Shown: in pieces, positions 10,789 to 22,534 of the stretch
Numbering within the stretch: the first letter of the stretch is position 1
How the letters are laid out: each line of letters starts with the position of its first letter
Assembly: GCA_012845835.1 (NCBI GenBank)
Contig: JABAKD010000013.1
Coordinates: 14,159,665 to 14,223,664, forward strand
Direction of reading: 5' to 3'
Length of the DNA: 64,000 bases
Source: Undaria pinnatifida
Lineage: Eukaryota; Sar; Phaeophyceae; Laminariales; Alariaceae
Translations under genes and position numbers: made by a program
The notes under the pieces: generated by a model
The model's input: the letters and a program-made list of their open reading frames with translations, nothing else
Told to the model about the DNA's origin: nothing
The model's database searches: none

Positions 10789-11670
10789 GGCCATGACCAC
10801 GAGCGTGGCGAGTGGATAAGATCGCGACTTTTTGCCGTCGAGCGCTGGTTGGCGTGCGCGCACACACATTTTCCTACACTCAGGGGGCTTTCTGATCGAG
10901 TGAGCTTCTGCTCGAGGTCGCACTGAGTCAACCCGTCTGCTATTGGGTCCGGCCTGATCACCTGGGTTCACGGCTGCACATTCGGTACGATCCCACATGT
11001 GAAACGCATTCGGGAGCACGAACTTCCAGGAGTTGATTTCGGTCGGCGAATAGGATTGTGCAACATTTGGTAGTTGGCCGCGTGCAGAGTGTCTTCGGTG
11101 TTCCGCGTGCGTAACTAACTTCCAAATCGCCTGCACGAATTTCTTCGCGGGATGAAGTCTGTCCAAGATATCTCCACGTACTAAGTGCCGTCTCAGTAGC
11201 GTATGTAGGTTGACGATCCGACTTGCATAGGCTGGGAGTAGCAATACGCCCGCGTCACACGCATACACGTGAATATAGCTTCACGTTAACTTACCTGCAC
11301 GTACGTCGTTCACGCGAAGTGGAGTCTATCCAAGATACCTTCCGCGTGCTCGCCTGGGTGCGTGTGAAGGCTGAGAATGTGACTCGGCCTGTTAGCTTTT
11401 AGCTGCAGCCAAACGTCTGCACGGAAAGATTTGAAGTATGTCTGAGCAGTACATCTGACCCGCGCGTCTGCAGGACGTGACCGGGGAGCTGGCAATTCCG
11501 ACGCCACAACAACGCAGCTTAGCCACCTGCGGTACGCCTGCTATGTTCCTTCGTGGAGCACAAAAGCTCGGGCGGAGACTGAAAGTGCATCCGACGGACA
11601 TAGGCAATGAGCTTCCGAGCTAAAATCTAATCAAGTCTATACAACTAGTGTAGCATCCTCGCTGATAGAG

Positions 11671-12420
11671 GTGGCGGAATCGTCTTCCTCTAGGCGCAAC
11701 CGGGCGTTGGGGGCCATTGGAAAATGCGGTAGAGAGGCCAACTACCACGAGTGGAGTGAAAAGATTCACCAAGCAATTTATTTTCATGCGCCGGGGCTAC
11801 TAACCATGCTTGAGGCACCTTGCCCCGCCGACACTGGGCTGATCACATCTGCAGCAGGTGCGTGGTATACGGCGACCAAACGCCTTTACTCGGTGCTCTA
11901 CTTCGCGACCACCGGGTCAGCACACAGTACAGTAAAAGCTCACACGGGGAAAACAATCGGCTCCTCGGGAGATGGAGCGGCAGCATGAAAGGCCCTGCAA
12001 GACTGTTTCGACGGCAACACCAAGGAAGCTCGGCGTGCGTCGCGGGAGCAGCTCCACTATAATAAAATGAAAATAAGCGACGATCCCACTGGCTTCATCG
12101 CCACCATGGACGATCTCCGGTTCCGTCTGAAGGGCATGGGGGAGAATATCTTCGACAAGCCCTACACGTACTTGCTTCTTGATGCCCTCACGCCGGGGTT
12201 CCAGTTCGTCAAGGATAAGATCTATGAGCTGGGAGACGCCTTCGACTACGAGCTGCTCACGCGGCTTGCTACAAACTACTTCATCAACCATCAGTCGTGG
12301 AAGCCGTCGGCACCGCCAGTAGCGGGGCGTGGAACAGCGATGGCGGTGACTGCGTCTAGTACTGATCGATGTCACTAGTGCAAGGCCTACGGTCACTTCA
12401 AGCGCGACTGCCCTGGGCTG
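11671..12420 (+). pseudogene. Copia element 2 gag
   Basis: An ATG at 11671 opens a frame beginning MAESSSSRRN, containing NYHEWSEKIHQAIYFHAPG, the usual copia gag N-terminal domain. The frame shifts near 11970 and resumes through SDDPTGFIATMDDLRFRLKG and YELLTRLATNYF. The nucleocapsid zinc knuckle follows at about 12368-12409 (C-H-stop-CKAYGHFKRDC) and is interrupted by a TAG. Residue order and spacing identify it as gag; it would be non-functional. Confidence 0.85.
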
Positions 12421-12663
12421 GGGAAGAAGAGTCGTCCCAAACGGGGGAAAAAGAAGGGTAAGAAAGGTGGAGGTGGCAACTCTTCGCCCAAGTGGCGCTC
12501 GCTGCTCAAGACCAACTCCCACAGCGACGCGGAATACCACCAGCGGAAGGAAATTCAGCAGCTGTGGGCGAACCTGGCGCTTCTTCTGCCGCAAGATCAA
12601 GCCGGCACGAACATAGGGGGCGCTCACCTGGCACAACCGCATCAGCCCGAGCCACCAACACTT

Positions 12664-14200
12664 GTGTTCTATTTCAGCTCTATGCATGATTCCCTGGCCG
12701 AGGCGGCTGCGTCTGCTGCGGATGCGTCTGTTGCTGCTTCTGCGGAGTCATCCGCCAAACCAGCGGCACCTGCGTCCGTTGCTTCGGGGCCGGCCCAGTC
12801 GAGCCACCATTGGCCTCACAGGGTCTTTAGTGCGTTCATGGCAGCCGGTGCCAAACTACCGACAGCGCATCTCTGCCGTCTGGTCATCACGACGAATGTG
12901 AAGAGCGGGGCGACCGACAACTATATCGACCCACACCTCATTCCCCGGCTGCGAGAGTTCATGATCGACTGCAAGATTCTCACTGTCCCCCACTTGGTCA
13001 GCGTCGCTGGAGGGTACGTACTTGAGGGCGCTGCAACGGGTACTGTCCACGGCACCGTCACCGACGACGGAGGGAATACGCAGTACGTCTCCTTCAGTGT
13101 GGCTGTGGTACCAGAGCTGGGCACCAACCTGTTCTATGTCACCGTCATGCAGAAGGGGGTCGCTTCACTGTTTTACCCGACCAACCCTCGGTTGGAGAAG
13201 GAGAGCAGCGCCGTTCTGCCGATGCAAGATCTCGGAGTCGACCCCACTACTGGCGAGAGACCGTGTTCTATTGACGTGAAGCTTACACACCAAGTTGATA
13301 ACTCTCTGGACCTTGGCGTCACCATCGGCGGTGTGGCCATGTAGGCTGCGACTGCAGACCTGTGGCACCGGCGGATGGGACACATCAACCGCAGGAGTAT
13401 GGTACTCCGTAAAGTGCCTGGCAACAGTGTCGAGTACACCGGAGAAATGGAGGTGTGTGGTATGTGTCCTCTCGGAAAGAGTGCGCAGCAAGATCACCGG
13501 GAAGAGGCAACATACGACGACGTTATAATGGCTTACCAGCTAGTCAGCGTGGACACCTTGGGGCCAATCAACCCTCAACCGCTGGGTGCTTACCGCTACG
13601 TCACCAAGTTTGTCAGCCAACGTACCAAGTCGAAGGATATATTCTTCATGAGAGCGGAAACGCACACCATCGACTCTATCACGTTGTACAACAAGGCGGT
13701 CGTGATTCCTTCCGGTCACTGCCTGGTAAGGCTCAAGGCGGGCAAAGATACGGAGTTCACGAGTGCCGAGGTGCGGCAGTACTGCCACGCCATCGGCACC
13801 AAGTTAGAGTTTGCTTTTCCGAACACCCCTCAGCACGTCGGCGCAAACGCTTGCTAACATGGTACGCTGTTTTCTTGCCGACTCCAGTCTACCAAAGTTT
13901 GGGGGGGGGGCTGATGCAAACTGCTGCTTACCTGAACAACCGGACTCCACGCGTCGCACTAGCTAATGAGACACCGTGTAAGGCTCTCTGCGGCAAGGAC
14001 GCTTACCTCGGACACCTTCGGGCGATCCGGGCAAGGGCTTCGTGCACGTAGAAGCCCACGTCAAGAAGCTAAAGCATCGTGCCTGGGAAGGGTCCCTTGT
14101 AGGGTACAGCATGGACAGCAAGTCGTTTCGCATCTACAATCCGAACACGAAGAGCGTACGCGAGAGCAGGAACGTCATCTCATCGAGACGCCTTCGCCCA
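12664..14200 (+). pseudogene. Copia element 2 protease and integrase
   Basis: The 12664-13344 frame carries the aspartic protease, in which the normal Asp-Ser-Gly-Ala-Thr box reads KSGATDNYID, so the catalytic Asp is replaced by Lys. After a TAG the frame continues with the integrase zinc region (LWHRRMGHINRRSM, CGMCPLGKS) and rve core (VSVDTLGPI with the first Asp). The second catalytic block reads LKAGKDTEFTSAE, where Gly replaces the usual Asp. The frame breaks near 13857, and the C-terminal part resumes with YLNNRTPRVALANETP and WEGSLVGYSMDSKSFRIYN up to about 14200. Confidence 0.88.
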
Positions 14201-14815
14201 TGCCTGACCCTGACGTTTCGAGTGGTTTTGACGAGGGAAAGTTCACGTATGAAGACTACGACGACATGTTTCGAGACGTGCGAAACCATGCTTTCAACCA
14301 AGACCTCAGTTCGCCTTCTCCTGATCCAGTCATCGGAGACCCATCTATATGTGAGCGTCTCGATAACATTCGTGAAACTACTGGCTGTGACCTAGGAATC
14401 AGTCCTGCCAACTCGAGCTCACCTAACCTGCTGAAAGTCCATCGGGTGCTTCTTCTCCTGGGGGAGAGAGCCCTGGTTCTCCTGCGGGGGAAAATCCTGC
14501 TTCACCTGGGGGAGTTATTCCCTCAGGGCCAGGTTAGGAATCGCCGGCGTCTGGTTCTTGGACACCGGGTTCTGCACCGTCTGGTACGTCTGGTCCAGCG
14601 CCGTCCAGTTTAGGGTCGCGTGGTGGACGTGCTGCATCTCGAAGAGGTGCTGAATCGCGTGGCGGACGTGCTGCATCTCGCGGAGGAGCTGCATCTCGCG
14701 GTGGACTGGTGGTACTACGTCGCAACGTCCTGCAACTAGATCCTTTCCAAACGCGCCTTACGCCAGGACTCTCAGCGAACTACGACGTCTCGGACTCGCA
14801 CTACCCGCGAAGGGG

Positions 14816-16440
14816 GTGTTTATGGACATGGCTCACAAGGATGATTTCCCACAATTCGCGGAGTATGCGTACGTCGCAATTTCCGTGCGACCTAACGTTC
14901 CGAGGACGTTTCGGGAGGCGATGAAGATGCCTGATGCTGAGCAGTGGAATGCTGCCTTCAACAAGGAGACCAAGTGTTTGCAAGACCTCGAGGTCTTCAA
15001 GCTGGTTCCACGCTCAACAGTTCCGCCAGGGCAAAGGAATTACAAATCCAAGTGGGTCACCAAGATCAAGCCTGACAACACCCTCAAGGCGCGTCTAGTT
15101 GCTCAACGCTGAAATCAGATCCCAAGACGACTGCGGCAGAATATCGCTGCAGTCTGCCGGCTACATGGCATACGGATGGTGCTTGCGATTGCAGCGTATT
15201 TTGGCTGGGAAAGACGACAGATGGAAGTGCAAACTGATTTCTTGTACGCGGACATCAAGGAGGGGTGTTCGTGGAAGAGCCACCTGGTTTCAAAACCCAG
15301 GACAAGGATGAAGGCCCCTTAGTGATGAAACTAGGGAAGAGTCTCTAGGGGCTAGCGCAAAGCCCCGGGAAATAGTTTTTTAAACATAGATCTCGTCCTG
15401 ATCGCGATCGGATTTGAACCGCTCAAATCCGACACCTGCGTATACATCTACCACCACAACGGAGTCATCATCTTCCTCGCACTTTACGTGGACGATCTTC
15501 TTATTGTCGGTGCCAGCATCGAAATGATCGGAATGATTAAGAGAAAGCCGATGGACAAGTTCAAGATGAAGGACATGGGCTACGCATTGCTCGTGTTGGG
15601 CATGCAGGTTACGCGAGACCGTTAGAACGGCACGCTGACTACCAGCTAGAAGAAATTCACCACGTCGATCTTCGATCAGTTTGGCATGGCGGACTTGAAC
15701 CTCGATAGTGCTCGAGGCTACGTTTCCGAGCTTTCCACGAAACACCCGGAAGACATGCTGCTCAATGAAGAAGAAACTCAACGGTACCAGGCCATCACCT
15801 GCTCGGTCATGTATCCTGCTCAAGTTCTAAGGTACGAGATAATGTACGCTACGAGTCAACTCGATCGTGCTATGTCGAAACTTGCGAAGGTACACCAGGG
15901 GGCGGCTAAGCATCCTCTGCGTTATCTGGCTAGAACCACAGATTTCACTATCATTTACAAGAAAGGGGGCTTCAGACCCACAGCCGTCTCGGACGCCAAC
16001 TGGGGTAACGTCCCCGACACCGGCAAGTCGACTTCGTGTTCCATCATCATACTGTGCAGGGCTCCGGTAAGCTTCAAGTCAGAAGTTCAGAACCTGGCTG
16101 CAATGTCCACGATGGAGGCTGAGCTGGTTCCACCTGCACTAGCCATGAAGGAATCGGTGTTCTGTTCGACCATGCTGGCTGCACTAGGGTTTGATGAGGA
16201 GTTCAAACAAGTGTCGTTAAAAATAGACAACACGGCCACACTCCACGTCATCTGGAACCGTACACATACAGTACTCGCACCAACCACATCGCTTTGAGGT
16301 TCTTCTACATCCGTGAGCTGGTCAAGGAAAGCAAGATCGCCACCCGCTACGTTTCAACGGAAGACAATTTGGCGGACATCGGAACCAAACATCTGAACAA
16401 GAACCGTCTTCAACAACTACTGCACAAAATCTACGACTAA
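14816..16440 (+). pseudogene. Copia element 2 reverse transcriptase and RNase H
   Basis: RT starts in the 14816 frame with RTFREAMKMPDAEQWNAAF, KSKWVTKIK and LKARLVAQ. Several frameshifts follow. The catalytic box ALYVDDLLIVG is intact near 15478-15510, unlike in copia relic 1. The 15686-16297 frame gives the thumb and RNase H, with YLARTTDFTIIYKKGG, SDANWGN and AAMSTMEAELV. The C-terminus continues in another frame with LADIGTKHLNKNRLQQLL and stops near 16440. The 14200-14816 stretch is a proline/repeat-like linker with TG-rich plus-strand repeats and no domain. Confidence 0.9.
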
Positions 16441-16804
16441 TGTTAGATGTATGTGTGTTTGTGAATCTGTTGTTTGTGTGAACCAATTTACTATTTTAGT
16501 GGTCGACATTCGGCTGTGCATCATCGGCGGCTTCAGGAGCTATGTAGGATTGAAACACGATAGTAGTTTGGTTTGTGCAATAAGAATGGCAGTATCGTAA
16601 GCGCATAAATGTATGTAGGAACGTATCGAGTATGAACTATCACGTAACATATGCTTGGTAATTTTGTGGTTGATAATCGAAATGTGATGTAACGTCTGCC
16701 TGGTATTTCTGTGGTTGAGTATCGAATGATTTATGCGGTCTGCTTGACTTACTATAATCATGTCGTAGGTCGTTTTGGTTTTTTACAACTTCATTGCAAC
16801 TTTC

Positions 16805-16816
16805 GTTGAGGGGGGG
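16805..16816 (+). other. Polypurine tract of copia element 2
   Basis: GTTGAGGGGGG lies immediately before the 3' LTR, as expected for the plus-strand DNA primer. It supports the LTR start at 16817, where the terminal TG is mutated to CG. Confidence 0.75.
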
Positions 16817-17295
16817 CGTTATGGAAATGTTGGCACATGTCCTGTACCAGTCAATGCTCCGTAGCATTGCTCTCGTGTGTACCATAGGTCCCATATGCAT
16901 CGGCTGACATGCAACGTATGCGGAAGAAATATTACTACTGTAGTATTAGCATGTAATGCATGCGGAGGAATTGCTGTTGTGTCGTAGTGTTCTCTCGTAG
17001 GAGGTTCTTCGACCTCACTCTTTTGTTTATCTCTCTGGATCGGCATGGTATTCTCTTAGCTGTCCTATTGTCTCTGGGAAGCTACCATCGTCTGGACTCC
17101 TGCATTCTCTGTGGTGTATATCTGTGTGTGTTGGCCACTTAAGCGCCGATTTTTGTAACACCACGGCATCGCCTCCACTGCACGAAAGCACCTTCTACTT
17201 CTCAGTTACTCGCTCGCAGTGTCGCCATGTCGATTAACGTGGATACAGCCTCTCGTCACAGTGTCAAGGGTATCCACCAGAATATATCCATAATG
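16817..17295 (+). repeat. 3' LTR of copia element 2
   Basis: About 479 bp, collinear with 10329-10788 but with substitutions and small insertions (for example extra sequence near 17133-17150). It ends at ATCCATAATG, followed by ATATT, the likely target duplication. 16441-16804 between pol and the LTR is untranslated, with no gene. Confidence 0.9.
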
Positions 17296-17526
17296 ATATT
17301 GTGTATTAGGTGCTTTTAACGTAGCGGCTTTGGCTTGCAGTAACAGTTATATTAATGGGGCTCCGCGCCGTGGCTCACGTGAATAGGCAACCGGGTGTGC
17401 CCGCGCTTTCGAGTGGGCTGCATGAGGCACATCATACTCGCGGAAGCGATACACTGCAGTCTATTTATGGATTGCTGTTTTCAACGTACGGTCGAAAAAA
17501 GGTGGAGAGGCGTACACGCAGTCATC

Positions 17527-17840
17527 GGTATTTTGGTTGAAAATATAAATACAATCCAGCTGCGAGATCGAAGATTTCGTCGAAACTCATGTTTGCAACC
17601 TGTGTGATACTTCGATCGCGTGTATTACTGGGTGTGTGTCCTCATCAAGGATATAGGTCAGCTACTTCCCTTAGAACTAGCTTGTACCAGCGTCAACAGG
17701 ATTATGTTGCTCAATCTGTGCACAGAAACTATAGACCCCTTTTGGAGGAGACAAAATCTGACGGCTGTGGAATGCACCAGTTTATTTTGCATATCCTGCA
17801 GTCGTATCACCGGTGAGAAGAGGGTGGTGGGAGGGGTGTA
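17527..17840 (+). repeat. Dispersed repeat family R1, partial copy
   Basis: Contains CAGCTGCGAGATCGAAGATT, TCATCAAGGATATAGGTC and ACAAAATCTGACGGCTGTGG, matching copies at 23728-24604 and 36263-37470 inside PSMA1 introns. No coding potential recognised; probably a non-autonomous mobile element. Confidence 0.75.
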
Positions 17841-18718
17841 GCTCGGCTTGTGCATGGCCGTAGTCGTATGACCATAGACCCTCGCATCCCTACTATGCCG
17901 GGACGGAGCACGTCGGGTTTTCAGCAACCAAGCAGACATTGCTTGCACCAAGCGCGAAGCGCCGAGAGGTGTTCGGCGAGTCGCATGAAGGGTGAACTGC
18001 ATCCTCCCGAGAACGGCTCGGAATGGGGAGGGGGGGAGGGGGAGGCTAACTCAAACTTGAAGACCACGCAAATATGTATCCCGCACACAACGGTGTCCTA
18101 AAAAAACAGGTGACATGGCAGTATCCCAGTATCCAAGACGCATGCTACGACAGAAGTGCACCACTTTTTTTGCTGGGGCTCCTCGCTTTAAGAGCTTCTT
18201 CAGACGTTTCCCAAAAAAAACTGACTTGAAGGGGAAAAAATTGCTGTCGGATGAAAAATTCCATGGCCTAGGTAAAGTCTACACCGGAATTATGCAAACA
18301 AAATAATACAATTTCAGATTACTTGGGGTGAAGGAGCCCCGCCGTTGATGAAGCATTTAAGACAAAAACTGCTACCACAATCGTACCACGCGTCCCAAAG
18401 CCGTATTGCACGGTGAAGCTTACGTACCCATCAATTTCTCCCCCATAGGCTACGGAAGGAAGGTCACTCTTACGGCCTTTCATTGCAGTGGGTCGGGTTC
18501 ACTCGCGCGAGTGAGCCCCGCTGTTCGTTTTGCGGTCGCGAACTTTTCGTGCTCTCTAAAGGTTGCGATACGAAACTGCAATGGTGGAATGGTAAGCTAC
18601 CCTTCGCCAACAAAATCGCCTCAAGTATTTCAGTTAGTGAGGTAGTCACTCGTGCGAGTGGCCCAAACACGGTAGTGAAAAAAGAGATGCCCCCCCAACC
18701 CTAGCCATGGGTCTCTGG

Positions 18719-18890
18719 CCAAAAGAGCACTTCTTGCGAGCCGAAAGACGACTTCCTGCACGCCAAAGAACACTTCTTGTAAGCCAAAAGAGCACTTCTT
18801 GCATGCCAAAAGCGCACTTCTTGCAGAAAGAGCACTTCTTGCAAGTCAAAAGAGTACTTCTTGCGTGCCGAAAGAGCACTTGTCGTCGAA
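18719..18890. repeat. Minisatellite, about 20-29 bp unit
   Basis: Six to seven imperfect copies of a unit resembling CCAAAAGAGCACTTCTTGCA. Open frames on both strands here are repeat artefacts. Confidence 0.85.
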
Positions 18891-19535
18891 AGCAGCGCGT
18901 CAAGTATGCCATGTGTATCATCTGTTTGCGTTTCCCTCCACACGCAACGGCGCGAGATGTGCTGGGTATTTCGGCCTGACGTCCGCCCCTTTAGCTTCGT
19001 GAGCATCGAATACGCATCACAACTTGGACCGTATATGGGCCGCTTTCCCGTGTAAATAAGTTTAGAGGTCATAGGTCATTAGACTATCGGTCGAGCGAAA
19101 CCGACGTTCATTTTAGTCAAAGAGGATATTGGTCTTGGATTATAGATCGTGGATGGATACCCGTATAGAACCCTCGGTTCTCTGCAGAGCGTACGTTGTG
19201 TATCAAATGATTCTAACAAATACGTCAGCTGTGAGTTCGATAAATTTAGGGTCGATGGTTATCTTTGCAAGCTGCGTGATACGCCGGCCGCTCGTTTGGC
19301 TCGCCATCACGGATGCATCGCAACGAAGAGTCACGACCTCAACCACACGCACTTGTTTGATGGCGATGTGATACTTCATGGCGATGTTACATCCGCCAAA
19401 CACAACGTAGAAGAGGAACAAGATTAAATGCATTCCCACGGGTTCGATCACAACGACTTACACCCAAAAGCGTAACGGCCGGCCACCGAGCATCAAGGTG
19501 TCAACAAAAATGTTACCGTGTCAAGAAAGCCGAAC

Positions 19536-19640
19536 AAGACGTACGGGTGCTAAAACCGAACGGGTACTGGACCGAACAGATACAAGACCGAACAGCTCCT
19601 GGGCCGAACAGGTCCTAAACCGAACGGGCAACGTGAGCTA
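19536..19640. repeat. Minisatellite, about 16-18 bp unit
   Basis: About six copies of a unit like ACCGAACAGGTACTGG, each with the word CCGAAC. Confidence 0.8.
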
Positions 19641-20395
19641 GAGACCCAGCGACACCCTCGTTATATCTCCCCGGAAAACAGATCTCCTCCCTCCCTCAGC
19701 TCAACTCAAAAACCAGAAGGTGCTCTTCCTACTCGTGATTTGGTGCCGATCGCGCCGATCGGGGCGTGCGCAAATTATCCTACCACCCTCCATTCGCGCC
19801 AAAACGCGCGATTAGGCATTGTAGCCATTGTAGCCAAAAACTAGAAGCACTTGAGGACTTGACGCTGACAACCTTTCCCCGACCTAGCCGCCAGCGACTA
19901 CAACTCAATGAAGCACGACAAACCGTGGCGCAAGATCGCTGCCTCCTCTTCGCCCCAAGCTCCCTCCACTTATGCCATCCCTGATTCCGCAGGCTGAGCC
20001 TGAAATCAACTCAACCGGGCAAAAGACAAACGAGGGTACGAGGTCAGGAACTTGGGAGAGAAGTGTTGGCTGAGAAAAAAATACACGCGACTGCCATCTC
20101 CGCGGGGCGAAGAGACAATAGGGAAGGGGAAGATGATTGGCAAGGCACTGAAATATCAGTTAGTGCATCCGCAGGAGTATCGGCCTATTCGAGGGGAGGC
20201 ACAGCCGACGTATTATTTTTTGTTCATACAAAAAGAAGGGTGCTGCACCACGTATAACACAAGAGAAGTAAAATCATGATCAGCCTGAGCTGGCGGCTAC
20301 AGGCTGGTTCAAGTTAAACTGCGGAAGTTCTCTCCCCCGCGAATGCCGCTCACAATATCTAGTCATAGGGTGAATATTTCGTATCATGTTGGCCA

Positions 20396-22230
20396 CTCAC
20401 GACCAGTGGAAGAGGGTGGCATGGCCAGTTTTTATTTCATAACGGCCTCGGGATGTCTTGGAGCGAAACTCGTATCGACCAATGGCAAGCGTTCAAATTT
20501 TTCAACAATATTAAGGCATTTCCTACGTGGGGGCGAAAATGCAAACTGCGTCGCAATTTAGCATGGCATGTCTGTAGAAACGTTCGCGCGAAAAATCGAA
20601 AACCTGACCTGCGTATGCTCAATAATGAGCACAATGTAGCGAAAAGGCTGGACACTACACTAAAACCAAGTAATTTAAAGTGAATGGCATAACAGGTATC
20701 TTACTCGTGTTCAGGCACTAAAGTCCGCATGTCCCAGCCGTTTTTGAGAGATAACCCTGACATTTTGCACACGTTCTACATGCCCATCCCGAGGCCTGAG
20801 CTCCGGGTGTTTGCATTTTATTAAAAATATTAAACGGACGTCGGCCGTGAGTTCGACGAATTTCGGACCAATACTCATATTCGCAAGCTGCGTCGTTGGT
20901 ACTTGTACTTTACTATATGGGTGAGTTTTTTATTGGGAGGGGTCCTATTTTTTGTCCACTATGATGGTAAATGTTAATACTTTCACTTTAGGTGGGGAAT
21001 TTTGAGCTACATCTAACATCACATCTATTTTACAAATTTATTACTGTAGTTTCCACTATACTGCTCTATCATATGTATGGTAGGTGGTTTATTTTGTTCT
21101 TGCTCCCCCCCGCTTTAGTATCGGGAAGTGTACGAATACAGAGTATTATTAGTTATCTATGTTAATATGTTGCTATTAATACAGCATTCGAGAAGAAAAG
21201 TCAGCTACTCCCCAAAAAATCTCTGTGGGACACGAACGCACGGTTCCAAATTGATACGCTACGCTGTCACTCTTAACATTTCATAAAAATATTTTCAGGA
21301 CGTCAGCCGTGAGTGAGGTCGACGAATTTCGGGTCAATGCTCATTTTTCAAGCTGTTTGTTGGTACTTGTAATATACTACGTGGGTAAGTTCTTGCTAAT
21401 GGGAGGGGTCCTATTCTTTCATAAAAAAAATATGTTCTTCTCCACTCACTACCATAATTGGTGTTGGTATTTTTACTGTGGGTGGGCAATTTTGAAGTAT
21501 AGTAGCTCTGACATCATATCTATTTTATAAACTTATTTCTGTGGTTTCCACTATATGGTGGATGGTTTGCGTATGGATGGCTTGGTCAGGGTTGTTGGTA
21601 CTGGTGGTTAAGTGCGTAGGTAACTTTTCTCTACCTGGGGGTGGTCTTATTGTTTGTTTTCTTGCACTATAGTGGCGGCTTTTGGTATACATCGGGAGCA
21701 TGAAGACAGTAGTAGTGATCTAATAGATATCATGTAGAAGTTTCATCCTAAAAAAACAAAACAAAACGAAACAAACAAACAAACACAAAAAAGATACGCT
21801 GTCGCCATGAAAATGTACACGTAAAAGTCCCACCCTGAAAATAAAATAAAAACAAACAAACAACAAACAAACAAACAAAAAAACGGGAGTCGGTGAGCCT
21901 TGAACCCACGGTTCTAAATTACAAAAAAAAAAAAACGGGAGTCGGTGAGCCTCGAACCCACGGTTCTAAATTGATACTCTGTCGCCCTAACATATTAACT
22001 GCAGCTAAACTAAATTGTGTTCGCCAAAAAATATGTGATCTACGGTGGTAAAAAAATTCCAAAACACCTTATCGAACGAAAAATCAGGCAAACACACACG
22101 ACAGGTGAGGTCTTCGCAAAGGCATATAGAAGACGTTCGCAAGATTTCACGGTCAAATCGAAACAATGGCGTGGACGCCGGGGAATCAACTTCCGTCGTT
22201 ACTCTTGAACCAGCCCGTAGCTCCGAGTAG
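20396..22230 (+). mobile_element. Dispersed repeat family R2 with a 1.2 kb insertion
   Basis: The two ends (20396-20835 and 22015-22230) match one contiguous sequence at 25138-25690, sharing GTGGAAGAGGGTG, GGAGCGAAACTCGT, ACATGCCCATCCCGAGG and, further on, TGAGGTNTTCGCAA-type words. The uninterrupted copy shows that 20836-22015 was inserted later. The element is unclassified; no long frame or domain is visible. Confidence 0.65.
20836..22015. mobile_element. Inserted segment with internal repeats and tRNA-like motifs
   Basis: Contains two related sub-units (20836-21130 and 21285-21530) sharing GGTACTTGTA and GGGAGGGGTCCTATT. It also has tRNA-like 3' ends on the minus strand at about 21220-21275, 21885-21918 and 21935-21990. 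The last two are a tandem copy of CGGGAGTCGGTGAGCC with an A run between, and carry a B-box-like GGGTTCGAGGC on the minus strand. Suggests a SINE-type element, possibly more than one insertion. Confidence 0.5.
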
Positions 22231-22405
22231 AAGCAGAAGCAAAAAGTTCCAACAATGCACTCTGCGTGTCGTTAGCGAAAATCAAGTCGCGTGAAAGCAC
22301 GTAGACCTAAATAGCAACCACCACATGCACTCCGTGTTACACAATACGACGTAAACATAATCATCACCCCATGCACTCGTTGCAAAACTCAAACACGCAA
22401 GGCGT

Positions 22406-22534
22406 TCATTTCTGACGTGCCTTTTCCTCCTCTACCCCGGCCTCTTCCATGGGTTGCGCCGCGTTCCCTTCCAGCTCGATCGCGTCCATATACGGCTGCA
22501 GCTGGTCACCCTCAAGCACCTCAAACGCCTTGTC
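22406..22534 (-). CDS. PSMA1: PSMA1 exon 5 (terminal)
   Basis: Acceptor GCGCAG at 22535; reads [20 protein letters not shown] and an acidic tail, ending in TGA at 22408-22406. Fits the family C-terminus after VVGK. Confidence 0.92.
   Translation of the reverse strand, partial: DKAFEVLEGDQLQPYMDAIELEGNAAQPMEEAGVEEEKARQK

Larger units (their letters stand above)
10329..17295 (+). mobile_element. Ty1/copia retrotransposon 2, full length but decayed
   Basis: A 7.0 kb element with two diverged LTRs, a polypurine tract before the 3' LTR, and gag-PR-IN-RT-RNaseH in that order on the plus strand. Flanking five-base sequences ACATT (10324-10328) and ATATT (17296-17300) look like a target-site duplication with one mismatch. 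LTR ends resemble TGTTATGG and CCATAATG, a short inverted repeat. The LTR copies have many substitutions and indels, and the coding region has many stops and frameshifts, so insertion is old and the copy is inactive. It is clearly distinct from copia relic 1 in protein sequence. Confidence 0.93.
17841..20395. other. Intergenic, short repeats, no gene
   Basis: No recognised exon. Contains two similar palindromes (CACTCGCGCGAGTG at 18500-18513, CACTCGTGCGAGTG at 18647-18660) and two minisatellites annotated separately. Around 19195-19300 there is weak similarity to the repeats at 20836-21000 and 21290-21460 (a GTGAGTTCGA...TTGCAAGCTGCGTG-type pattern). Confidence 0.55.
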
